Source: Paractinoplanes deccanensis (GTDB taxonomy: Bacteria > Actinomycetota > Actinomycetes > Mycobacteriales > Micromonosporaceae). Taken from it: DNA of 64,000 nt. The number at the start of each line of letters is the position of its first letter. Within the stretch, counting starts at the first letter, position 1. A program made the translations under genes and the position numbers. Below are positions 52,579-59,719 of the stretch, piece after piece. The stretch is from contig NZ_BOMI01000077.1 of the NCBI RefSeq assembly GCF_016862115.1, positions 50,557 through 114,556 on the forward strand, read 5' to 3'. The notes under the pieces were generated by a model, which worked only from the letters and a program-made list of their open reading frames with translations, searched no databases and had not been told where the DNA came from.

Positions 52579-53329
52579 GCCACGACTCGGGGAGCAGCGT
52601 GTAGCCGACGAAGGCCACCACGTCCAGCAGCGTGTGCGCGATGATCAGCGGCATCACGCGCTTGAACCGCAGGTAGAACAGCGCGAAGAGCACGCCCATG
52701 ACGGCGTTGCCGACGAACGCCCCGAACCCCTGATAGAGGTGGTAGGAGCCGCGCAGCACGGCCGAGCACACCACGATCCAGACGGTCGACATGCTCAGCT
52801 GCCGCAGCCGGGTCATCAGGTAGCCGACGACGATGACCTCTTCGAGGATCGCGTTCTGCGCCGCCGACAGGATCAGCACGGGCACCGCCCACCACACGGG
52901 CTGGAGGGCGGCCGGCACGATCTGCGCGTTGAGCCCGAGCACCGACGCCACGTAGACGAGCCCCAGCCCGGGGATGCCGATGAGCGCCGCGAGGCCGAAG
53001 CCCCACCCGGTGTCGGAGGCGGGGCGGTCGAAGCCGAGGCCCAGCGTGCGGCGTACCGAAATGTTGTCGCGCATCAGCAGATAGAGGGCCAGCGCCACCG
53101 GGACGAGATCGAAGAAGATTCCCAGGAGCTGGTACGTGAGGTCCAGGTACGGCCGGGGCGACTGGGACGCGTTCAGCACGGCCGACTGCGACGACAGCGG
53201 CTTGCCGGCCGTCAGCTTGGCGATCAGCGACACCACCGCGTACACCGCGCTCTGCCCCAGGGACAGCAGCAGCACGATGATGATCTCGCCGGTCAGGAGC
53301 CTGCGGCCGGTCCGCTGATCAAGAGTCAC
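52565..53329 (-). CDS. CPBP-family intramembrane metalloprotease
   Basis: The 254-residue product starts at GTG 53329 (VTLDQRTGRRLLTGEIIIVL). Six to eight membrane helices are seen. The conserved CPBP/Abi motifs are EEVIVVGYL (Glu163, Glu164), RGSYHLYQG (His197) and AHTLLDVVAF (His232). These are the glutamate and histidine ligands of the Rce1-like intramembrane protease active site. The substrate is unknown; bacterial members process membrane-anchored peptides or confer bacteriocin self-immunity. It stands alone, overlapping the preceding gene tail-to-tail. Confidence 0.9.
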   Translation of the reverse strand: MTLDQRTGRRLLTGEIIIVLLLSLGQSAVYAVVSLIAKLTAGKPLSSQSAVLNASQSPRPYLDLTYQLLGIFFDLVPVALALYLLMRDNISVRRTLGLGFDRPASDTGWGFGLAALIGIPGLGLVYVASVLGLNAQIVPAALQPVWWAVPVLILSAAQNAILEEVIVVGYLMTRLRQLSMSTVWIVVCSAVLRGSYHLYQGFGAFVGNAVMGVLFALFYLRFKRVMPLIIAHTLLDVVAFVGYTLLPESWLSWI

Positions 53330-53467
53330 GCGACAAAGCTACTCACTCGAACGAGGATCCCAGGCACCCCCTAAACGGACTTATCGGGTCATCGGTCACG
53401 GCGTGCGGGGAGATGAGTCGCACGTTCCGTGCGTCGCCTATCCGACTGCTGTGACCACCCTGAATCC

Positions 53468-54583
53468 ATGGGAGACCTCGGACGCTTGCTCAAGGAGAGC
53501 TGGAGCCTCATCGAGGAGCATCAGGAGAAGGTCGCCGGCTACTTCTACGCTCGCATGTTCCTGTCGCACCCGGAGCTGCGGGACCTGTTCCCGGTCCACA
53601 TGGACATGCAGCGATCCCGGCTGCTGAACGCGATCGTGACCGCCGTGCAGACGCTCGAGGATCCGGAGAAGTTCGACTCGTACCTGCGTGCCCTGGGCCG
53701 CGATCACCGGAAGTTCCACGTGGAACCGGAGCACTACGAGGTGGTGGGTGGCGCCTTGATCGAAGCGATGCGGCAGTACGCCGGCGAGAGCTGGAGCGTC
53801 GAGTACGACCAGGCGTGGGCGGACGCGTACGCCGTGATCGCCTCGAAGATGCTCGGCGGGGCGGAGGCCGACACCAACCCGCCCTACTGGTACGCCGAGG
53901 TGGTCGCCCACGAGCGCCGCGCGCAGGACATCGCCGTCTTCACGGTCCAGCCCCTGCAACCGCTGGAGTTCCGCGCCGGCCAGTACGTGAGCGTCGAGTG
54001 CCCGCGCATCCAGCCGCGGCTCTGGCGCACGTACTCCGTCGCGAACGCGCCCCGCCGGGACAACACCCTCGAGTTCCACGTGCGCGCGGTCGGCGCCGGC
54101 TGGGTGTCCAGCGCGCTCGTGCGGCGGCTGGAGGTCGGCGACATGATCCGGCTGGCCGCCCCGATGGGCTCGATGACCCTGGACCGACGGTCGACCCGCG
54201 ACACCGTCTTCGTGGCCGGCGGCACGGGCCTGGCGCCGATCAAGTCGCTGCTCGAGGAGCTCACCCGCTACAACCGGACCCGCTGGGTGCACGTCTTCTT
54301 CGGCGCGCGCAACCGCGAGGACCTCTACGACCTGGCCGACCTCAACCGGCTCGCCGCCCGCTATCCCTGGCTCTCGGTGGTGACCGCGTGCAGCAACGAC
54401 CCGACCTTCCCCGGCGAGCAGGGCATGATCTCGGACGTGGTCGCCCGCTACGGCCCGTGGAACGAGCACGACTTCTTCGTCTCGGGCTCGGGCCCGATGG
54501 TGAAGGCCACGCTCAAGACGCTCGCCGAGCTGCAGGTCCCGTCGATCCGCATCAAGTACGACAGCTTCACCGACCTGCCCTAG
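53468..54583 (+). CDS. Flavohemoprotein-like globin-reductase
   Basis: The 371-residue product starts at ATG 53468 (MGDLGRLLKESWSLIEEHQEKVAGYFYARMFLSHPELRDLFP). An N-terminal globin (residues 1-130) has the B10-type Tyr in YFYARMF and the proximal His in GRDHRKFHV. The FAD domain has RTYSVANAP, and the NAD(P)H domain has VAGGTGLAPIKSLLEEL and FVSGSGPMVKATLK. Such proteins oxidise NO to nitrate or act as electron-transfer globins. The length is slightly shorter than Hmp (about 396). Its stop overlaps the convergent HTH-deformylase gene by 4 bp. Confidence 0.9.
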   Translation: MGDLGRLLKESWSLIEEHQEKVAGYFYARMFLSHPELRDLFPVHMDMQRSRLLNAIVTAVQTLEDPEKFDSYLRALGRDHRKFHVEPEHYEVVGGALIEAMRQYAGESWSVEYDQAWADAYAVIASKMLGGAEADTNPPYWYAEVVAHERRAQDIAVFTVQPLQPLEFRAGQYVSVECPRIQPRLWRTYSVANAPRRDNTLEFHVRAVGAGWVSSALVRRLEVGDMIRLAAPMGSMTLDRRSTRDTVFVAGGTGLAPIKSLLEELTRYNRTRWVHVFFGARNREDLYDLADLNRLAARYPWLSVVTACSNDPTFPGEQGMISDVVARYGPWNEHDFFVSGSGPMVKATLKTLAELQVPSIRIKYDSFTDLP

Positions 54584-56100
54584 ACGGCCCAGGGCCGCTG
54601 GTAGTCGGGCACGAGGTTGGACTCGGCGTTCATCCGGTCGACGTAGAGCCGCCCCTCCAGATGGTCGATCTCGTGCGCCACCAGCCGCGCCATGGCCCGT
54701 TCGAAGGTCGTGATCACCCGCGTGCCGTCGTAGCGGGCGTGCTCCACGTCGATCCGCTCCGGGCGCTTGACCAGGCCCCGGTAGTCGAAGAACGACAGGC
54801 ATCCCTCGTACTGCTCGTCGCGGTCGGCCGACTCGCCGACCACCCGCGGGTTGAGCAGCACCACCGGCTCCGACTCGCCGCCGGCCGCGCGCACCACCGC
54901 CACCGCCACCGAACGCCCGATCTGCGGCGCCGACAGCCCGACGCCCTTGGTGAAGTCGTGCACCTGCTCGAGCCGGGCCAGCGCGCTCAGCAGCGCGTCG
55001 ACCGTCTCGCGCGCCTCGGTCTCCTCGCGCGGCAGCTGGAAGTGCCGGGCGCGCTGGCGCAGCAGTTCCGAGCCGCGCTGCACGATGCCGACGCCGCGCA
55101 TCTGACCGGAGGCCCGCTGGTTGCCGTTGTTGGCGCTCGGAGCCACTGCCGGGTACGACGGCGCGTTCGCCCCGCGGAACCGCCACTCGAGCCGGTAGCG
55201 CGCGTTGAGCTGCGGCGCGTCGGTCGACCACTCGAAGACCGCCCGGTCGCCCTGGTCGTGCCGTTCCATCGGCGTGCGCACCGGCACCTCGGCGGCCAGC
55301 GACGTCTCGACGCCCCACACCTGCGGGTCGAACCCGGCCGGGAAGTCGAGCCGCACGGTGAGCCGCCGCGTGGGGAGCCGGACCGCGCGCTGGAACCACT
55401 GGCCCCACTTCTCGACTCCGACCGTGTACGCGTATTCGATGGTCGTGCGCTCGCCCGGGTAGAGCGCGAACTGCCCGCGCTCGTTCGCGAACAGCAGCCA
55501 GATCTCCTTGGACGCGTCCCGGTCGAGCTTGACCCGCCACTGCATCGGCTCGATCGCGTCGCCCTCGCCGGCGCAGGCGACCAGCGCCATCTCGTCGAAG
55601 GTGAGCGGGTGCTCGCGGTGGTGGCGGTTGGAGCCCGTCGGGTCGTTCGGGTAGCGGTCCACCGCGATCTTCACGAGGTAGCGCGTGACCGGCTCGGAGC
55701 CCGCGTTGTAGAGCGCGCGGCGCACCCGGCAGCGGTACGTGCCGTCCACGAAGGTGAGCTCGGCGACCTCGCGCTCGACGATCAGCCCGGTGCCCGGCGG
55801 CAGCCACTGCACGGGCACCGGCGGATCGCGGTGGAGGGCCGTGCTGCGGGCATGGCGAAGCTGGTCGTACTCCTGGAAGCGTTCCCAGATGGCGCCGCCG
55901 GCACCGAGCACCGCCTCGGCACGGCGGGCGAAGTCCTCGGTCGGCTTGTGCCGCCGCCCCTCGACATGGCTGACGTACGAGGGGTCGAACCCCATGCGCG
56001 CGGCGAGTTGCTTCTTGCTCATCCCGCGCTCGACCCGCCAGTGCGCCAACGCCGTAACGAATTGGTCAGCGGCCCGCTCGACGGGCGAGGTGGTCATCAT
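54580..56100 (-). CDS. XRE helix-turn-helix / peptide deformylase fusion protein
   Basis: The 506-residue product starts at ATG 56100 behind AAGGGGAC. Residues 14-70 are an XRE/Cro-type helix-turn-helix (WRVERGMSKKQLAARMGFDPSYVSHVEGRRHKPTEDFARR). Residues 90-315 are a middle region without a family I can name (YRCRVRRALYNAGSEPVTRYLVKI, PMQWRVKLDRDASKEIWLLFA, YPGERTTIEYAYTVGVEKWG). Residues 345-500 are a complete peptide deformylase: motif 1 GVGLSAPQIG (386-395), motif 2 EGCLS with Cys434, motif 3 HEIDH (476-480) giving both His and Glu. A deformylase removes the N-formyl group from new proteins. Fusion to a DNA-binding domain suggests a regulator that senses formyl peptides or metal. Normal deformylases have about 170-200 residues and no such fusion. 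Confidence 0.92.
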   Translation of the reverse strand: MMTTSPVERAADQFVTALAHWRVERGMSKKQLAARMGFDPSYVSHVEGRRHKPTEDFARRAEAVLGAGGAIWERFQEYDQLRHARSTALHRDPPVPVQWLPPGTGLIVEREVAELTFVDGTYRCRVRRALYNAGSEPVTRYLVKIAVDRYPNDPTGSNRHHREHPLTFDEMALVACAGEGDAIEPMQWRVKLDRDASKEIWLLFANERGQFALYPGERTTIEYAYTVGVEKWGQWFQRAVRLPTRRLTVRLDFPAGFDPQVWGVETSLAAEVPVRTPMERHDQGDRAVFEWSTDAPQLNARYRLEWRFRGANAPSYPAVAPSANNGNQRASGQMRGVGIVQRGSELLRQRARHFQLPREETEARETVDALLSALARLEQVHDFTKGVGLSAPQIGRSVAVAVVRAAGGESEPVVLLNPRVVGESADRDEQYEGCLSFFDYRGLVKRPERIDVEHARYDGTRVITTFERAMARLVAHEIDHLEGRLYVDRMNAESNLVPDYQRPWAV

Positions 56101-56254
56101 CGATGTCCCCTTCGCGACGAGAATTTCAGTGTCGCCGCCGCGCGTGTCCACATCGCGCTACTAGCGCGTTGCCGACAGATACCTTGACGAATCCGGCAAC
56201 ATGCGTGCCGAACGTTAGCTCACCCTGCCTGAGGGTATTAGTCCGAAAGTTCGG

Positions 56255-56273
56255 CTTGGTTAGGCTACCCTTA
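56255..56273. promoter_or_regulatory. Candidate IdeR/DmdR iron box
   Basis: CTTGGTTAGGCTACCCTTA matches the 19-bp consensus TTAGGTTAGGCTAACCTAA at 15 positions by eye. It lies 117 bp upstream of the FhuF-like reductase and 155 bp upstream of the divergent HTH-deformylase start, so it could control either. Confidence 0.72.
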
Positions 56274-56389
56274 GAGGTGTACGGTGGGTCGTCATGACGG
56301 CGCCGTTTCGGCCGTTTGGTGCCCACTCGATTTAGCGAGGTGAATGCGGTGACAGCTCTCGGGACGTCGCCGCGGGCGGGCAGCAGCCG

Positions 56390-57190
56390 GTGACCACAGC
56401 ACTCCACCGCGTTACACGCACGGTAACCGCCCCCCAACCTCTCGCGCCGGTCACCGCGACCTTGCGTGCCATGTTCGGCACGAGCACCGAGATCCCCGGC
56501 CTCGCCCCCGATCTCCTCGTGCGCGACAGCTCCGGCTGGACACCCGCCACCTCGCTCGTCACCGAAAATCTCGACACCTTCCTCGACTCCGCCGGCCGCC
56601 GCTGGAACGCCCAGCCGCACGCCGCCGCCGCGCTGGCCTGGAAGGCGTACACGTATTGGCTGGCCCTGCCCGCCGTGCTCGGCTGGGCGTCGGCACGCCG
56701 CGTCCCGCTGCTCACCGCCGGCGACGTCCTCCTGCACTTCAACGACCCACGCCCCCTGGTGACCCTGGGCCTGCGAGCCGACATCCCGGTCGCGGTCCTG
56801 CCCGGCGACCCGATCGCCATCGCCGGCCTGCCCCAGGTGCGCGTGGTCCCCGACGAGCGGGCCCTCCTGGCCGAGCTGCGCGCCTCCCTGCTCGACAGCC
56901 ACCTGGCCCCGCTGCTCGACGCCATCCACGACCGGGTCCGCCTCGGCAAGCGCACCCTCCTCGGCTCCCTGAGCTCCGGCGTGGCCCAGGGCATCCTCCG
57001 CTCGGCCGACGTCATCCCCGGCCCCTCCCGCGAGAACATCGCCGCCCTCCACCACGCCCTCGGCGTCGAAGACCTGATCGACCTGGTCCCCGGCCCCATC
57101 GGCAAGCTCGAGGTGCAGCGCAAGACCTGTTGCCTGGCCTTCACCCTGCCCAAGCCCAAGGTCTGCAAGGGCTGCTGCATCAAATCCTGA
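56390..57190 (+). CDS. FhuF-like ferric-siderophore reductase ([2Fe-2S])
   Basis: The 266-residue product starts at GTG 56390. The C-terminus carries five cysteines in KTCCLAFTLPKPKVCKGCC (Cys247, 248, 259, 262, 263); the CC-x10-C-x2-C arrangement is the hallmark of FhuF-type iron reductases. The N-terminal two thirds is the usual variable helical part (AALAWKAYTYWLALPAVLGWASARRVP, AGDVLLHF). Such cytosolic proteins release iron from imported siderophores. The iron box upstream supports iron-repressed expression. No siderophore uptake gene is in view. Confidence 0.9.
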   Translation: MTTALHRVTRTVTAPQPLAPVTATLRAMFGTSTEIPGLAPDLLVRDSSGWTPATSLVTENLDTFLDSAGRRWNAQPHAAAALAWKAYTYWLALPAVLGWASARRVPLLTAGDVLLHFNDPRPLVTLGLRADIPVAVLPGDPIAIAGLPQVRVVPDERALLAELRASLLDSHLAPLLDAIHDRVRLGKRTLLGSLSSGVAQGILRSADVIPGPSRENIAALHHALGVEDLIDLVPGPIGKLEVQRKTCCLAFTLPKPKVCKGCCIKS

Positions 57191-57307
57191 CGACCAAGAC
57201 CCCAGAGGTACGAGGCAGCGAAAGGCCCACGCCTCCCGGGATTCGCGCCGTCGCCGGTCACGCCCTCACTCCGCCGCCGGGCTGTGCTGCCCACTTGCGC
57301 TTCCCGT

Positions 57308-58720
57308 TCACGAGGCGACGCTGATCGCGGGCTCCCGCCGAGCCGCGCTCGCGGGCTTGGGCAGGGTCAGGGCGATCGCCGCGCCCAGCACCGTGAGGGC
57401 GGCGGCGGTCCAGCCGGCGGAGCGCAGTCCTGGCACCAACTCGGCCCCGGCCGCTCCGTGCGCGCCGCTCGTGGCGACCGCCACCAGCACCGCGAGGCCC
57501 ACCGCGCCGCCGATCTGCTGCATCGTCGAGGCCATGGCCGACGCGACGCCGTGGTGCTCGGCCCGGACGCCCGTGCCCGCCGCGACGAACATGGCGGTCC
57601 AGGTGACACCCTGCCCCAGGCTGATGAGCACGAGGCCCGGCGTCAGCGCCGCGTATCCGCCGCCCGGTGACATGCCGGCGGCCAGCAGGGCCATGCCGGC
57701 GGCGCCGGTGAGCAGTCCGAGCAGCACGGTGGACCGCACGCCGATCCGGCCGAGCAGCTTCTCGCTCGCCTTCGTGCCGACCAGACCGACCAGCGCGGAC
57801 GGCAGGAACGCGAAGCCCGACCGCAGGGCGTCGAAGCCCAGCACGTCCTGGAGATAGACGGTGAGGAAGTAGTACTGGGCGCCGAACGTGCCCATGAAGA
57901 TGAACGTCACGCCCATGGCGGTGACCAGGCTCCGGTTGCGCAGCAGCACGAGCGGCATGAGCGGGTCGGCCGTGCGGCCCTCGATCACCAGGAAGACGCC
58001 GACCAGGGCGATCCCGCCGAGGATCGCGCCGAGCGCGGCGGGGCTGCTCCAGCCGAGCTCCGGTCCCTGCACGATGCCGAAGACCAGCGCGGTGAAGCCC
58101 AGGGTGGCGGTCAGCACGCCGGGAAGGTCGAGCCGGCGCCTCCGCACGCCGGCGGGGTCGGCGGCCATCAGCCGCAGGGCCACAAGCGCGGCGCCGAGAG
58201 CGAGCGGGACGTTGACATAGAAGACGGCCTGCCAGCCGAACCAGTCCGTCAGCACCCCGCCGAGCAGCGAGCCCAGCGCCATGCCGACCGCTCCGGCGCC
58301 GCCCCAGACGGCGAGGGCGCGGTGCCGCCGGGGTCCCTCCTCGAAACTGGTGTTGATCGTCGCGAGCGTGGCGGGCAGCAGCAGGGCGCCGCCGAGGCCC
58401 TGCACCGCCCGGGCGGCGACCAGCGCGCCCGGGTCGGTGGCCAGTCCACCGGCGAGGGACGCGAGACCGTACAGCGCGAGGGCGAGCACGAACATGCGGC
58501 GCCTGCCGAACAGGTCGACCGCCCGGCCGCCGAGCAGCAGGAGGCCGCCGAAGGCGACCGCGTAGGCGCTGACCACCCACTGGAGGCTGGTCGCGCTGAA
58601 GCCGACCGCCCGGCCGATCTCCGGCAGGGCCACGTAGACGATGTTGTAGTCGATCGCGCTGATGAACTGCGCGAAGGCCAGCAGCGCCAGCAAGAGGCCG
58701 GCGCGGCGTGGGTGGGACAT
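57308..58720 (-). CDS. MFS drug-efflux transporter, 14-span DHA2 (EmrB/QacA) type
   Basis: The 470-residue product starts at ATG 58720 behind AGGAGC. Motif A is RAVDLFGRRRMFVLAL, motif C-like glycines are VGMALGSLLGGVLTDWFGWQAVFYVNVPLA, and the DHA2 start is QFISAIDYNIVYVALPEIGRAVGF. About 14 spans are seen. It is likely a proton-driven multidrug exporter. The TetR gene lies 83 bp upstream on the same strand. The gap holds a terminator hairpin and a dyad that also resembles the sequence ahead of tetR, so the pump is probably repressed by that TetR. Confidence 0.92.
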   Translation of the reverse strand: MSHPRRAGLLLALLAFAQFISAIDYNIVYVALPEIGRAVGFSATSLQWVVSAYAVAFGGLLLLGGRAVDLFGRRRMFVLALALYGLASLAGGLATDPGALVAARAVQGLGGALLLPATLATINTSFEEGPRRHRALAVWGGAGAVGMALGSLLGGVLTDWFGWQAVFYVNVPLALGAALVALRLMAADPAGVRRRRLDLPGVLTATLGFTALVFGIVQGPELGWSSPAALGAILGGIALVGVFLVIEGRTADPLMPLVLLRNRSLVTAMGVTFIFMGTFGAQYYFLTVYLQDVLGFDALRSGFAFLPSALVGLVGTKASEKLLGRIGVRSTVLLGLLTGAAGMALLAAGMSPGGGYAALTPGLVLISLGQGVTWTAMFVAAGTGVRAEHHGVASAMASTMQQIGGAVGLAVLVAVATSGAHGAAGAELVPGLRSAGWTAAALTVLGAAIALTLPKPASAARREPAISVAS

Positions 58721-58736
58721 GGCGAAGCTCCTAGTT

Positions 58737-58750
58737 AGCGGTTAACCACT
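58737..58750. promoter_or_regulatory. Candidate TetR operator ahead of the efflux gene
   Basis: AGCGGTTAACCACT is a near-perfect 14-bp dyad 17 bp upstream of the MFS start. Extended, minus-strand AAGTGGTTAACCGCTAAC resembles plus-strand AAGTAATTAAACACTCAC at 59352-59369, next to the tetR start (13 of 18 identical). Both genes could share one repressor. Confidence 0.55.
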
Positions 58751-58770
58751 TACATAATGGGTCAGAAGAA

Positions 58771-58790
58771 GGGCCGCCGAGTGGCGGCCC
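58771..58790 (-). terminator. Terminator hairpin after the TetR gene
   Basis: GGGCCGCC-GAGT-GGCGGCCC forms a perfect 8-bp stem with a 4-nt loop, followed on the minus strand by TTCTTCT. It ends the tetR transcript before the MFS promoter. Confidence 0.6.
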
Positions 58791-58803
58791 GGTAACAGCC
58801 GGC

Positions 58804-59349
58804 TCAGGCGCGCAGCGTGCGCGCCCAGGGTGCGTCGATGGCGTCCGCGCCGACCGCGGACACCACGTTGGCGAGCAGCGAGTCGGCGAAATAGCGGCGC
58901 AGCTGCTCGTCCGTCGCGCCGGAGGCGGCACGCACGTACTCCACCTGGGTGGCGTAGCACTGCCGGACCGCCTCGCCGATCGCCGGCACGCCGGCCGCGC
59001 AGTTGGCCTGCATCAACACCATGAGCAGGTCACGGTCGTCGATGAGCTGCCGATACGCCACCCGCAGCTGATCGAGCACCGCCTCGGGGTCGGTGCTGGT
59101 CACCCGCGCCATGGCCGCCGCCACGTTGTCGCGCAGCCGCTGCGAGCAGTAGTCGACGACGGCGATGAAGAGCGCCTCCTTGTCGGCGTAGAGCCGATAG
59201 AGGTAGCCCTGCGAGATGCCCGCCGCCTGCGCCACCTCGACCGTGCTCGTGCCGTAGTAGCCCTTGGCGGCGAAGACCCGGATGGCGGTGCTCATCACCG
59301 TCTGGCGTCGCTCCTCGGCAGTCGACCGCTGCCGCACCTTGCCCGTCAT
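58804..59349 (-). CDS. TetR-family transcriptional regulator of the efflux gene
   Basis: The 181-residue product starts at ATG 59349. The DNA-binding domain is TAEERRQTVMSTAIRVFAAKGYYGTSTVEVAQAAGISQGYLYRLYADKEALFIAVV. A helical ligand pocket region (VLMQANCAAGVPAIGEAVRQCYATQVEYVRAA) follows. The closest pattern is the AcrR/QacR-like group controlling MFS pumps. It lies directly upstream of the MFS gene, with candidate operators before both genes. Confidence 0.92.
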   Translation of the reverse strand: MTGKVRQRSTAEERRQTVMSTAIRVFAAKGYYGTSTVEVAQAAGISQGYLYRLYADKEALFIAVVDYCSQRLRDNVAAAMARVTSTDPEAVLDQLRVAYRQLIDDRDLLMVLMQANCAAGVPAIGEAVRQCYATQVEYVRAASGATDEQLRRYFADSLLANVVSAVGADAIDAPWARTLRA

Positions 59350-59412
59350 GCAAGTAATTAAACACTCACATGCGGCCGCCGTACAAAGTGCCGTCGATCA
59401 CCGTCGGCTCAG

Positions 59413-59690
59413 CGGTTGTGCTGATTGATGTGGGCGCGCATCTCGCCGGCGAAGCCCTCGGCCATGGCCAGCTGGTCGCGCAGCGCCCGGACCTTGTCTT
59501 CGGCAGCGGCGCGACGACGAGGGCGACCGCACCAGTGGCGGCCGAGATCATCGGCGGGCGGCCGCCGGTGAAGGCGATCGTCACGGCCATGGTGAACGAG
59601 GCGAACAGGCCGATCCTCGGGTCGACACCGGCCAGGATCGAGAACGAGATGGCCTCCGGTGAGAGGAGAGTTGGCCGGTCGTGCCGATGA
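59413..59690 (-). pseudogene. SulP-type anion permease fragment joined to an unknown 3' fragment
   Basis: The minus strand from about 59690 reads LSPEAISFSILAGVDPRIGL, then FASFTMAVTIAFTGGRPPMI and SAATGAVALVVAPL. This is the highly conserved start of a SulP/SLC26 sulfate permease. It lacks the true N-terminus and ends near 59505. In another frame the DNA then reads KVRALRDQLAMAEGFAGEM then RAHINQHNR and a stop at about 59413, which is not SulP-like and looks like the tail of a different gene. Two remnants fused by deletion is the simplest reading. Confidence 0.6.
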
Positions 59691-59719
59691 TCACGCGCCG
59701 CTGCGGCGCGTGCGGCAGC

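Noticed and set aside
53438..55807. A 789-codon minus-strand frame spanning the flavohemoprotein and the deformylase fusion.
   Set aside because: It crosses two convergent real genes with intact catalytic motifs and has no domain of its own.
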